A DNA stretch of 7,380 nt, taken from positions 1-7,380 of the forward strand of contig QHYO01000523.1 in NCBI GenBank assembly GCA_003224135.1. Direction: 5' to 3'. This document shows, one piece after another, positions 1 to 5,457 of the stretch. Position 1 is the first letter of the stretch; each line of letters starts with the position of its first letter. The DNA comes from Acidobacteriota bacterium (GTDB lineage: Bacteria; Acidobacteriota; Terriglobia; Acidiferrales; UBA7541). The notes under the pieces were generated by a model. That model ran no database searches and was not told the DNA's origin. It was given only the letters and a program-made list of their open reading frames with translations. The position numbers and the translations under genes were made by a program.

Positions 1-87
1 CTTACCGGTGAAGGCCAGTTGCTTGATCCTGCATTAGGTCCGGGGAAGCCGGTTGTCATCTCGATACCGATCACGCCTTATACGTAG
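1..87 (+). CDS. C-terminal end of an unidentified protein (5' end outside window)
   Basis: The first reading frame is open from the left edge to a TAG at 85-87 and gives 28 residues ending in GKPVVISIPITPYT. The other two + frames close sooner. A strong intrinsic terminator begins 88 nt downstream in the same orientation, which is the best support that a real gene ends here. The end of alternating hydrophobic residues after GKPV resembles the last beta strand of TonB-type C-terminal domains or other envelope proteins, but the fragment is far too short to assign a family. It converges with the tRNA gene on the other strand. Confidence 0.4.
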   Translation, partial: LTGEGQLLDPALGPGKPVVISIPITPYT

Positions 88-174
88 GCCGTGTTCACCG
101 TGATAGACCGGGTCGAGATGATTGAGGCGCAGCAGTTCGGCCAACCGACGGATAAATGCGGCGCTCGGCGACTC

Positions 175-208
175 AGGACCAGCGGACAGCGGTCCGTTGG
201 TCCTTTTT
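175..208 (+). terminator. Strong rho-independent terminator
   Basis: A 13-bp stem (175-187 with 192-204) contains one G-U pair and closes a 4-nt AGCG loop. The last stem base and the four after it form a run of five T (204-208). This is a textbook intrinsic terminator for the + strand gene ending at 87. The other strand has no T-run after the hairpin, so it should not act strongly on the tRNA transcript. The stem arms share sequence with the anticodon arm of the adjacent tRNA (see findings). Confidence 0.85.
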
Positions 209-249
209 ACGCGGCAGGTCGTGTAAATTATTGAATAACGCTTGAGCTT

Positions 250-325
<76 letters not shown>

Positions 326-331
326 CTTGAT

Positions 332-360
332 AATAAAGGACTTATTGGCCTAGAAAACAA
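332..360 (-). promoter_or_regulatory. Candidate sigma-70-type promoter for the tRNA
   Basis: On the - strand a TTGTTT hexamer (360-355) is followed after 17 nt by TTTATT (337-332). This would start transcription at about 326-325, close to the mature 5' end of the tRNA. An A/T-rich block just upstream (about 363-373, AAAATTTTTAAGG read on the - strand) resembles an UP element. The overlapping TATTAT at 335-330 is an alternative -10. The boxes match the consensus only in part. Confidence 0.4.
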
Positions 361-990
361 CCTTAAAAATTTTGCGTCATTCTTGCGTTGCAGTCGACAC
401 AAAATCGGAGGTCGCTGCCCTTCCTTCAATTAGAAACGCACCGCCTGATACGAACCACCCTCCGCGCTATCGAGCGGCGACCATCGCGCTTCCATCTTCC
501 CCAAGTAAAATGCACTACCAAATTCAATGGAACTTCCAAGAACTCGACGAATACTGAACTTGTCGAGTTCCCCCGACTATACGTCCAAGTGACCGCCGAC
601 CGTGTGGTGGGAATCGTCTGCGCTGGCATTGTCTCCGAGTTGGGGCGACGATTCGGGAGTTTTCACGCGGGGCTCGCATCGAAACGGCGGGTGCTGTCAC
701 TTCTACGGGAGCCTGCTTTCATCGCCCCGGCGACTCCGCCTTGTTCAGCATCAATGTGATGGCCTTTCAACCGCTCCCGCCTTGGCCGTTTCCACGCGGC
801 CACTGACCTAAAACTGGCCGTCCGACCAGTAGCCTACGACTTTCCGGCGGCGCACTGTTTCCGCATCCTGGCCCTGCGACCTGACATTTTCAATGCACTC
901 TTCAGCGGTAGGTCGTACTCGACCGAGTAAATTAGGCTCTCATGAATTAAGGTTCGAACGCTTACAGCCAAAATTGGAGGAAACCAGATT
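361..990. other. Gene-poor intergenic region
   Basis: About 630 nt without a convincing gene. Short open frames exist on both strands, for example 388-759 on +. They have no ribosome-binding site, show no recognisable domain and are rich in R, P and S, as expected of out-of-frame GC-rich DNA. The right part must contain the leader of the gene at 991. A small hairpin GGTCG-tact-CGACC lies at 911-924. I found no -35/-10 pair good enough to call. An inverted repeat at 540-570 is listed separately. Confidence 0.5.
540..570. repeat. 9-bp inverted repeat with 13-nt loop
   Basis: GAACTCGAC (540-548) and GTCGAGTTC (562-570) are perfect inverted copies. No T-run follows on either strand, so an intrinsic terminator is unlikely. 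It could be an operator-like site or chance. Confidence 0.35.
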
Positions 991-1749
991 ATGAAATTGA
1001 AAATGTTAGCAAGCGCATTCGCAATCGCAGCTTCAATCGCACCCATGGCTTTCGCCCAGTCTAGCGGCAACTTCAGCGCTGCCGGCACCAGCGCGTCGTG
1101 TGTGATTGGCGACGGTGGCGTTTTGGGTGGAGGTACATCCCTAGGTTCTTTCACCGCAAACATCTCGACGGGGAGCGGAAACGGTACGACGTTGGACATT
1201 AGACCCGGCTTGGTGACCGGCCTCTTCACCGACACCAAGATCAACACGACCATTTCAACTTCGTCGGCCGACGTGGGGATACAAGTCTGCGTAACAGTCG
1301 ATGGCAGCGGCGCCGGAGTACTGCCTACCCCCTGCGTGACGTATGACCAGCGATTTCAGCAGATCAGCTCTCAGTTGTTCTCACAGCTTGTCGCGTGCCA
1401 GTTGGTGACCAGCACTACTGCCTGCACCACAACTAGCGACTGTGCCGCCCTCGGCGCCAACTACATATGCAACAATCCAACCGGGCTCAGCGGAGCCGGG
1501 TTATGCGTAGTGCCTAACCCGTTGTGCAACTTCGACTTGATCTTGAGCACGTTGTCGGCGCACAGCTTCGACTTTGTTGTTTCAGTAGACAACAAAAAGC
1601 CTCACGTCGTCGATGCGTCCTGGAGCATTATAGGTGCTGGCGTCAAAGGGTCCGGGTCGGTGGCCTCCTGCGTCGGTCCAGGCGTCCTGACTGTCACACA
1701 GACCAAGGTATTCAACAACAGCGGCGCCCTCACATTCACATCCAATTGA
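991..1749 (+). CDS. Secreted cysteine-rich protein of unknown function
   Basis: This encodes a 252-aa protein that I do not recognise. The ATG at 991 follows a good ribosome-binding site (TGGAGG, 975-980, 10 nt upstream). The N-terminus is a clear Sec signal peptide: KLK, a hydrophobic core, then cleavage after AFA at about residue 22. The mature part is rich in G, S, T and N, with alternating beta-type patterns. It holds ten cysteines (37, 100, 115, 136, 145, 151, 160, 172, 179, 227), an even number that fits disulfide bonding outside the cytoplasm. Residues 145-172 form a compact C-x5-C-x8-C-x11-C block with the SDC...YIC...LC look of small cysteine-knot-like modules in secreted bacterial proteins. 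No catalytic motif is seen. The next gene encodes a DsbA-like oxidoreductase, which could serve this protein. The coding assignment is firm; the function is unknown. Confidence 0.85.
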   Translation: MKLKMLASAFAIAASIAPMAFAQSSGNFSAAGTSASCVIGDGGVLGGGTSLGSFTANISTGSGNGTTLDIRPGLVTGLFTDTKINTTISTSSADVGIQVCVTVDGSGAGVLPTPCVTYDQRFQQISSQLFSQLVACQLVTSTTACTTTSDCAALGANYICNNPTGLSGAGLCVVPNPLCNFDLILSTLSAHSFDFVVSVDNKKPHVVDASWSIIGAGVKGSGSVASCVGPGVLTVTQTKVFNNSGALTFTSN

Positions 1750-1771
1750 GGTTCCATCTGCACGGTTAATC

Positions 1772-1811
1772 GGCGGGCCAGCCCTCAGCGGCGAAGCTGG
1801 GCTGGCTCGCC
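1772..1811 (+). terminator. Long intergenic hairpin, possible terminator or attenuator
   Basis: A 13-bp stem with one G-U pair (1772-1784 with 1799-1811) continues, after a 2-nt bulge, into 3 more pairs (1787-1789 with 1796-1798) around a GGCGAA loop. The following bases (CATCTTGATCTT) are only mildly T-rich, so termination may be partial. It sits 22 nt after the stop at 1749 and ends 28 nt before the ATG at 1840. It could end the upstream transcript, set the ratio of the two genes, or stabilise the upstream mRNA's 3' end. Confidence 0.5.
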
Positions 1812-1839
1812 CATCTTGATCTTGGGGGAAACAAAAGAT

Positions 1840-2877
1840 ATGAAAGTTTCAAAGTTAGTTTTGTGTTTGCCGCTGTTCCTGGCGCTCCCGAAGGGGAGTT
1901 TGGGCCAATCCGCGCCCCAAGCCGGTTCCGCTGATCCGGTCGCTACCGTCGCCGGGCAGCCCGTCTCCGAACAGGAACTGCTGGAGACGCTCGGACCGCA
2001 GCAGGTAATGCAACTGCGCACCCAGGAGTATGAGGCAAAGAGCAAGGCCCTCGATAGTTTGATTCGCCTGAAGCTCGTCCAAGCCGAAGCCAAAAGGCGG
2101 GGCATTTCCCCTGAAAAGCTGATCGAGCAGGAAGTCGAATCCAAGGTTGCGGACCCGACTGATGGCGAGGTAGAAGCCTTTTTCTGGGGACAGAATCGGG
2201 CGGGCGCCAGTTTCGAAGAGGTGAAAGAGCAATATCGAGCGAGTCTAAAGCAGGTTAAGTTGCAGAAGGCCCGCCAAGTTTACGCCGACTCGCTACGAGC
2301 AAAGACCGATGTCGCGGTTCTGTTGCGGCCGCCCAGCGTAACAGTCGCGTACGATCCTTTGCGGGTGAAGGGAGATCCCAAAGCCCCGATCACGATCGTC
2401 GAGTTCTCGGACTTTCAATGCCCCTTTTGCAAGAAGAGCGAGGGCACTTTGCACGAACTACTCACCAAGTACAGCGGCCGGGTAAAGCTCGCCTACCTGG
2501 ACTTCCCTTTGCGCGAAATCCACCCGCAGGCCCAAAGCGCGGCCGAAGCGGCTCGCTGCGCGGGCGAACAGGGAAAGTTTTGGGAATATCATGATGCCCT
2601 GTACGCGGACCAGTCCAAGCTGGATGGCTCTGAACTGCTGACCCGCGCCCGGGCGTTGAATCTGGACGAGAAATCGTTTCAGTCGTGTCTCAACAGCGGC
2701 AAATTCAAATCCAAAGTCGAAGCCGACTTGCAACAGGGAAGTAAGGTCGGCGTTGCGGGCACCCCTGGGTTCTTCGTAAACGGTGTTTTTCTAAGTGGCG
2801 CGCGACCTCAGGCCGACTTCGAAAAAATCATCGATGGCCAATTGGCGCTGCTCGGCGCCCCGCATTCGTCGCAGTAA
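1840..2877 (+). CDS. Periplasmic SurA-like N-domain / DsbA-like thiol oxidoreductase fusion
   Basis: This encodes a 345-aa exported protein. I chose the ATG at 1840 because it gives a proper signal peptide (MKVSK, hydrophobic core, likely cleavage after about residue 23) and has GGGGGAA at 1824-1830. The frame is open to a TTG at 1816, which would put charged residues before the signal. Residues about 33-165 are helical and charged and begin with VATVAGQPVSEQEL, the typical opening of SurA/PpiC-type chaperone N-domains; no parvulin domain follows. Residues about 168-335 are a DsbA-like thioredoxin fold, with FSDFQCPFC (active site C194-x-x-C197) and the cis-proline loop GTPGFFVNG (P309). C240 and C283 could form a second, structural disulfide. 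Predicted role: forming or isomerising disulfides in exported proteins, perhaps holding clients with the N-domain. The upstream cysteine-rich secreted protein is a plausible client. Domains are firm; oxidase versus isomerase is not decided. Confidence 0.9.
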   Translation: MKVSKLVLCLPLFLALPKGSLGQSAPQAGSADPVATVAGQPVSEQELLETLGPQQVMQLRTQEYEAKSKALDSLIRLKLVQAEAKRRGISPEKLIEQEVESKVADPTDGEVEAFFWGQNRAGASFEEVKEQYRASLKQVKLQKARQVYADSLRAKTDVAVLLRPPSVTVAYDPLRVKGDPKAPITIVEFSDFQCPFCKKSEGTLHELLTKYSGRVKLAYLDFPLREIHPQAQSAAEAARCAGEQGKFWEYHDALYADQSKLDGSELLTRARALNLDEKSFQSCLNSGKFKSKVEADLQQGSKVGVAGTPGFFVNGVFLSGARPQADFEKIIDGQLALLGAPHSSQ

Positions 2878-2882
2878 TTGTC

Positions 2883-2908
2883 GCGCGTAGTCAGCGCCCA
2901 CGCGTTTT
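2883..2908 (+). terminator. Weak candidate terminator after the DsbA-like gene
   Basis: CGCGT (2884-2888) pairs with ACGCG (2900-2904), with an added G-U at 2883/2905, around an 11-nt loop. A TTTT run follows at 2905-2908. The stem is short and the loop long. It lies 5 nt after the stop at 2877 and just outside the insertion sequence. Confidence 0.3.
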
Positions 2909-2920
2909 ACCAGGCATCTC

Positions 2921-2936
2921 TAACAATGTCGGCTCC
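2921..2936 (-). repeat. Right-end subterminal inverted repeat of the IS
   Basis: TAACAATGTCGGCTCC, a perfect inverted copy of 4269-4284. The match stops abruptly on both sides, as expected for a functional recombination-end repeat. Right and left are named relative to transposase direction. Confidence 0.85.
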
Positions 2937-3154
2937 GTCAATCCAATTTTGAGCGAGCTTTTCCGTTCACTCCGAAGAGTGAGTGGTCTTCGTTGTCGCT
3001 TTTTGAACTTCTCCATGGACGACCACGGCTCGTTCCTAATCTTTCGGTCGGCTTCAGTCCGACCCAGACATCTCTTCGATCTGTACTTCGACCATGATTA
3101 CTTCTTCAAACTCCCTTTGCAGGGAGCGGGATGCCCAATCACTGGCGCGGTGTT
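2937..3154 (-). ncRNA. Candidate seekRNA/bridge RNA region of the IS1111-type element
   Basis: This is the 218-nt non-coding stretch between the transposase stop (3157-3155) and the right-end repeat. On the - strand it carries three clear hairpins: CTCCCT-GCAA-AGGGAG at 3126-3111 with a GNRA tetraloop; GGTCGG/CCGACC with a 7-nt loop at 3064-3046; and TCACTC-TTCG-GAGTGA at 2982-2967 with the very stable cUUCGg tetraloop. The last is enclosed by AGCGA/TCGCT (3000-2996 with 2956-2952). In IS1111-group elements this position is known to encode the RNA whose loops pair with target and donor DNA. Exact RNA ends and guide loops cannot be fixed by eye. I did not find a convincing match between a loop and the flanking target. 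Confidence 0.55.
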
Positions 3155-3766
3155 CTACTTCACACCATGCCTGGTAGCGAGCTGTCCCGCGTACGAACCG
3201 AACTCTAGCGACGGCGAATACTCACTGCTATTGCGCCACATCCAGTACAACCGAATCGCCAACCTGCGTCCCAGCGCTACCTTGGCAATGCTCTTGTGCC
3301 GACGCATCGCCAGGTGAATGTACCGGTGTCGCCAATCTGGGTTGGTACGTACGGCCGCTTGCGCCGCCTCCACCAGCAAGTAGCGCAACAAGGAATTACC
3401 CTGCCTGCTGATATGCCCCAGCCGTTGCTTGCCGGCGCTGGAGTCCTCACTCGGAATCATTCCCACGTACGTGCCGATCTGCTTGCCACGCGGAAACCGC
3501 GCCGGAGTTCCAATGATCAGCACATAGGCGAGTGCCGTAAGCGGGCCCACGCCAGGATGAGTCATAAGCCGCAACACCTCGGGACGCTTCTGGGCTTCTT
3601 GCTCGACGGCTGCCGTTAGCTCCCCAATCGTCGGATTCAGGCGATCCAGCAGCTCCAACAACTCTTGTCGGCGCCGACTGGCCCAGGGAGCCAACGCTAG
3701 CTTCTCTAACTCAGTTCGTCCCGCTGCGCTCCATAGCTTGGTCTTCCAGCGCTTGCCTTCGTTCAT
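3155..3766 (-). CDS. IS110-family transposase, C-terminal part (after amber stop)
   Basis: 203 residues from ATG 3766, in the same frame as the N-terminal part and separated from it by TAG and three codons (GCG CTG GCC). A helical segment (about 20-60) is followed by the transposase IS116/IS110/IS902 domain. This shows THPGVGPLTALAYV (69-82) and GMIPSEDSSAGKQRLGHISR (102-121), then GNSLLRYLLVEAA. The serine in SSAGK (109 or 110) matches the place of the nucleophilic serine in IS110 enzymes. The tail (about 150-203) is basic and W/Y-rich. No good ribosome-binding site precedes ATG 3766, so separate translation would need reinitiation after the stop. Joined with the N-terminal part through the stop, the product would be about 351 aa, a normal family length. 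Confidence 0.85.
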   Translation of the reverse strand: MNEGKRWKTKLWSAAGRTELEKLALAPWASRRRQELLELLDRLNPTIGELTAAVEQEAQKRPEVLRLMTHPGVGPLTALAYVLIIGTPARFPRGKQIGTYVGMIPSEDSSAGKQRLGHISRQGNSLLRYLLVEAAQAAVRTNPDWRHRYIHLAMRRHKSIAKVALGRRLAIRLYWMWRNSSEYSPSLEFGSYAGQLATRHGVK

Positions 3767-3775
3767 GGCCAGCGC

Positions 3776-4210
3776 CTACAACTGATTCATGATTCGCGTG
3801 CGCATCTGCACCAAACGATGCCGGTGCCACAGCAGTTGCCGCAAATCCCGATTCTCCGGACTCGGTACCCAGACCCGCGGAAAGTTATCTTCCCGCATCA
3901 ACCTGAGTAGCAGTCGGGCATCGTTGCGGTCGGTCTTCTGCTTCTTGATCCGCTTGGCCTTGATCTCCGCTGGATCGCCAATCCACAGTTCGAAACCTAG
4001 TTCTACTAGTAGTCGCTCGAACCAACGGGAATATCCGGTAGCCTCCATCCCGACTCGTACGTTAGCTCCTGTTTGCTTCAACTCCCGATAGAATTGCTGT
4101 GCTCCACCGTCGCTGTGGTTCAAATGCAACTCACCGTACTCACCGGTGTCCTGATTCAAAAAGGCGACTTGCTGAAAACTTGGGTGGTAATCTACTCCCA
4201 TAATTAACAT
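3776..4210 (-). CDS. IS110-family transposase, N-terminal DEDD (RuvC-like) part
   Basis: 144 residues from ATG 4210, preceded by AAGGAG (4222-4217) at 6-nt spacing, then stopped by TAG at 3778-3776. It holds the RuvC-like DEDD nuclease fold of IS110 transposases: MGVDYHP (D7), VGMEATGYSRW (E56) and KTDRNDARLL (D94, D97), followed by the helical start of the coiled linker (RDLRQLLWHRHRLVQMRTRI). Such enzymes cut and rejoin DNA with this domain together with a serine domain at the C-terminus, guided by an element-encoded RNA. Both halves are needed, so this piece alone should be inactive. Its ribosome-binding site can be hidden by pairing with the left-end repeat. Confidence 0.88.
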   Translation of the reverse strand: MLIMGVDYHPSFQQVAFLNQDTGEYGELHLNHSDGGAQQFYRELKQTGANVRVGMEATGYSRWFERLLVELGFELWIGDPAEIKAKRIKKQKTDRNDARLLLRLMREDNFPRVWVPSPENRDLRQLLWHRHRLVQMRTRIMNQL

Positions 4211-4212
4211 GC

Positions 4213-4276
4213 TCGGCTCCTTCTCCCGAGCCTCTGGTCGTCATGCAACCAAAGTTTACCCGGGTCAAGGAGCCGA
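4213..4276 (-). promoter_or_regulatory. Translation-blocking hairpin over the transposase ribosome-binding site
   Basis: In the - strand RNA, UCGGCUCCUU (4276-4267, inside and just after the left-end repeat) is perfectly complementary over 10 bp to AAGGAGCCGA (4222-4213), which contains the Shine-Dalgarno sequence. A transcript entering from outside the element would fold the ribosome-binding site away. A local alternative, GCTCGG/CCGAGC (4211-4216 with 4226-4231, 9-nt loop), also covers the site, with the AAGGAG lying in its loop. Several other insertion sequences use such read-through protection; its operation here is inferred. Confidence 0.5.
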
Positions 4277-4284
4277 CATTGTTA
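4269..4284 (-). repeat. Left-end subterminal inverted repeat of the IS
   Basis: Perfect 16-bp inverted copy of 2921-2936. Its inner bases also take part in the possible pairing with the transposase ribosome-binding site. Confidence 0.85.
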
Positions 4285-4441
4285 TGCAGGCACTGACTCG
4301 GACCAAGCGCGTTATGCGTTTAGCCACCTGAATTTTCTCTGGAGCCAGTCACGACTCCTTTCCACCGCGACATCGGGAGGCATAGGAGGAAGTAAACTCA
4401 GAAGCGATTGGGACGCGCGCACGCGGGTCAGCGAACTCAGT

Positions 4442-4669
4442 GTGAATGGCTGCTATATCGATGAACAAAATCCGTTTCCGAGCGGCACCATAGTCACGCT
4501 TAAAATCTTCTCAGAGTCGGAAGTTTTTGATGCTACGGCTAAAGTTCTATATGCCCACCCAAACTTGGGGATGGGACTAGTGTTTCAGGAGGTATCGCTA
4601 CGTAGCGACGCTGTCTTACGAGAGTGGCTCCGTGCTGCGAAAGCACTGGAAGAAAAATCGCATTCTTAA
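4442..4669 (+). CDS. PilZ-domain protein remnant, 5' end missing or frameshifted
   Basis: From GTG 4442 this gives 75 aa; the frame is open back to 4208 but has no other start codon. The sequence is the body of a PilZ domain, which binds the second messenger cyclic di-GMP: RTRVSELSVNGCYIDEQNPF, a beta-rich middle, then VLYAHPNLGMGLVFQEVS and a C-terminal helix. The [D/N]xSxxG motif appears as ELSVNG and lies partly before the GTG, so the GTG cannot be the original start. The RxxxR motif expected about 30 residues earlier is absent from this frame. An RDIGR-like stretch occurs in another frame at about 4364-4378, hinting at a frameshift. The insertion sequence ends about 155 nt upstream and may have separated the gene from its start. 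Domain firm; probably non-functional. Confidence 0.65.
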   Translation: MNGCYIDEQNPFPSGTIVTLKIFSESEVFDATAKVLYAHPNLGMGLVFQEVSLRSDAVLREWLRAAKALEEKSHS

Positions 4670-4765
4670 AGACCTTAGGCAGACACTCGCCCATAGTGGT
4701 CTCCGACCCACCAATAGCAAATATTTAATTTACGGGAATAGGATGGAGCATCATTTCTATCCATT

Positions 4766-4796
4766 CGACCCGTTAATCTGGGCCCTCTCCGGGTCG
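4766..4796. repeat. 7-bp inverted repeat downstream of the PilZ remnant
   Basis: CGACCCG (4766-4772) and CGGGTCG (4790-4796) flank a 17-nt loop that contains the palindrome GGGCCC. No T-run follows on either strand. The surrounding stretch 4670-4881 shows no other recognisable feature. Confidence 0.3.
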
Positions 4797-4881
4797 TACG
4801 CCGCCTCGCTGCGGGCGTAGCACTCAATCTGCGTTGCTTAAAAATAACCAAGTAGGCCGTTCCGCAAGCCGGGGCACGAAC

Positions 4882-5187
4882 CTATCGGCACGGATCCTGA
4901 CCGGCGGGTCGATACCCACGCTCTAACGCCTTCTCCTGAGTCATATAGACGCCGGGTTTTACCTTCCCGTAAAGCTTACTGTCAGGACAGTAATACAGCC
5001 CAGTCTTCTTATAGGCCCAGACCTTTACAATTGTTGCCGCAGCTACAGTCGGTGTGTTCAACTGAGGTAGCCGATCCACACGATCCACAGCTCCCCACTT
5101 CTCAACAAGAGGAGGGAGAAAAAGAATGTCAAGTAGCAGGAAAAAACTACCGATTAATACAATATTTTGACAGGTGCGGTAAGTCAT
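4882..5187 (-). CDS. Small membrane-anchored protein with a conserved YYCP...YGK...YM domain
   Basis: A 101-aa protein from ATG 5187 to TAG 4884-4882. Residues about 8-28 form one hydrophobic segment (signal anchor or uncleaved signal), followed by a polar linker. The C-terminal region, about 55-100, contains VWAYKKTGLYYCPDSKLYGK, then GVYMTQEKALERGYRPAG and a final cysteine (C67 and C100). Small domains with this order (VW...GxYxCP...YGK...YMTQ.EA...GYRPA...C) recur in exported proteins of acidobacteria and other soil bacteria, as far as I recall, without a known function; the two cysteines could form a disulfide. The start has no strong ribosome-binding site. It lies 270 nt downstream of the sensor kinase on the same strand, a gap that argues against tight coupling. 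I see nothing else in that gap except a short hairpin at 5239-5255. Confidence 0.7.
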   Translation of the reverse strand: MTYRTCQNIVLIGSFFLLLDILFLPPLVEKWGAVDRVDRLPQLNTPTVAAATIVKVWAYKKTGLYYCPDSKLYGKVKPGVYMTQEKALERGYRPAGQDPCR

Positions 5188-5457
5188 AATTGGCTTATTT
5201 TTCTTGGCGGTCTGCCAGACTCGTCCACAGGGATAGGCGCGGGACCGTTACCCGCACACAGCTTACCCCCTTGCCTTTTTGTTTTGCAACTCGCGCTCCA
5301 AACCGACACACTCGGGAGCTGTTCCCAACCTCTACACCCTCTTTGAATACAGCAAGTTAGCCCCGCGATTCTTTCGGTCGGAGGCGAATTCTCATTGATG
5401 TCGACCGCTCATATGCATCACTTTTCGCATTTTGGGAGGCCGCTGGGACCTAATGTA

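Larger units (their letters stand above)
3155..4210 (-). pseudogene. Whole IS1111-type transposase frame with one in-frame amber codon
   Basis: The two transposase pieces are in one frame with no shift, and only TAG at 3778-3776 interrupts them. The context NQL-stop-ALAMNEGKRW reads like family members that have glutamine there (NQLQALA...), so a single CAG-to-TAG change at 3778 explains it. All catalytic residues are otherwise present, which suggests recent inactivation. Amber suppression is the alternative. Confidence 0.7.
2917..4286 (-). mobile_element. IS110-superfamily insertion sequence, IS1111-type (about 1.37 kb)
   Basis: The element is defined by a 16-bp perfect inverted repeat, TAACAATGTCGGCTCC at 2921-2936 and its reverse complement at 4269-4284, enclosing a DEDD transposase frame on the - strand. 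The outer edges are set here by a CAGGCA direct repeat (2911-2916 and 4287-4292). They are uncertain by a few bases, since IS1111-type repeats lie slightly inside the true ends. Only 58 nt separate the left-end repeat (high coordinates) from the transposase ATG. By contrast 218 nt separate the transposase stop from the right-end repeat. Subterminal inverted repeats and a long non-coding right end are the known layout of IS1111-group elements, which recombine with a guide RNA made from that end. The transposase is split by an amber codon, so this copy may be inactive. It lies between the DsbA-like gene and a PilZ remnant. Confidence 0.85.

Noticed and set aside
175..204. The tRNA-like repeat as an integration (att) site
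   Set aside because: The shared bases come from the middle of the tRNA, not its 3' end, are in inverted orientation, and there is no integrase gene in the window.
88..234. Frame starting with GTG 91 that runs on + to a TGA after the terminator
   Set aside because: It crosses the terminator hairpin and shows no protein-like pattern; more likely the 3' untranslated part of the preceding gene.
388..759. Open frame of 123 codons on + in the gap before the secreted-protein gene
   Set aside because: No ribosome-binding site, no recognisable domain, an R/P/S-rich composition like out-of-frame DNA, and it overlaps another open frame on each strand.
834..1253. Open frame of 139 codons on - overlapping the secreted-protein gene
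   Set aside because: It is antisense to a gene with a clear signal peptide and ribosome-binding site, and its proline/valine-rich product looks like a mirrored frame.
2949..3317. Open frame of 122 codons on + inside the insertion sequence
   Set aside because: It lies antisense to the non-coding right end and to the transposase C-terminus, with no family resemblance and no ribosome-binding site.
3296..3619. Open frames on + within the transposase region (also 3789-4091)
   Set aside because: They are antisense to conserved transposase domains; basic, serine-rich products typical of shadow frames.
4284..4331. Short frame MQALTRTKRVMRLAT starting at the IS end
   Set aside because: Only 15 codons, not in frame with the PilZ remnant, and no ribosome-binding site.
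5239..5255. Hairpin GCGGG/CCCGC downstream of the kinase gene as its terminator
   Set aside because: Only 5 bp, more than 200 nt from the kinase stop, and no T-run follows on the - strand.
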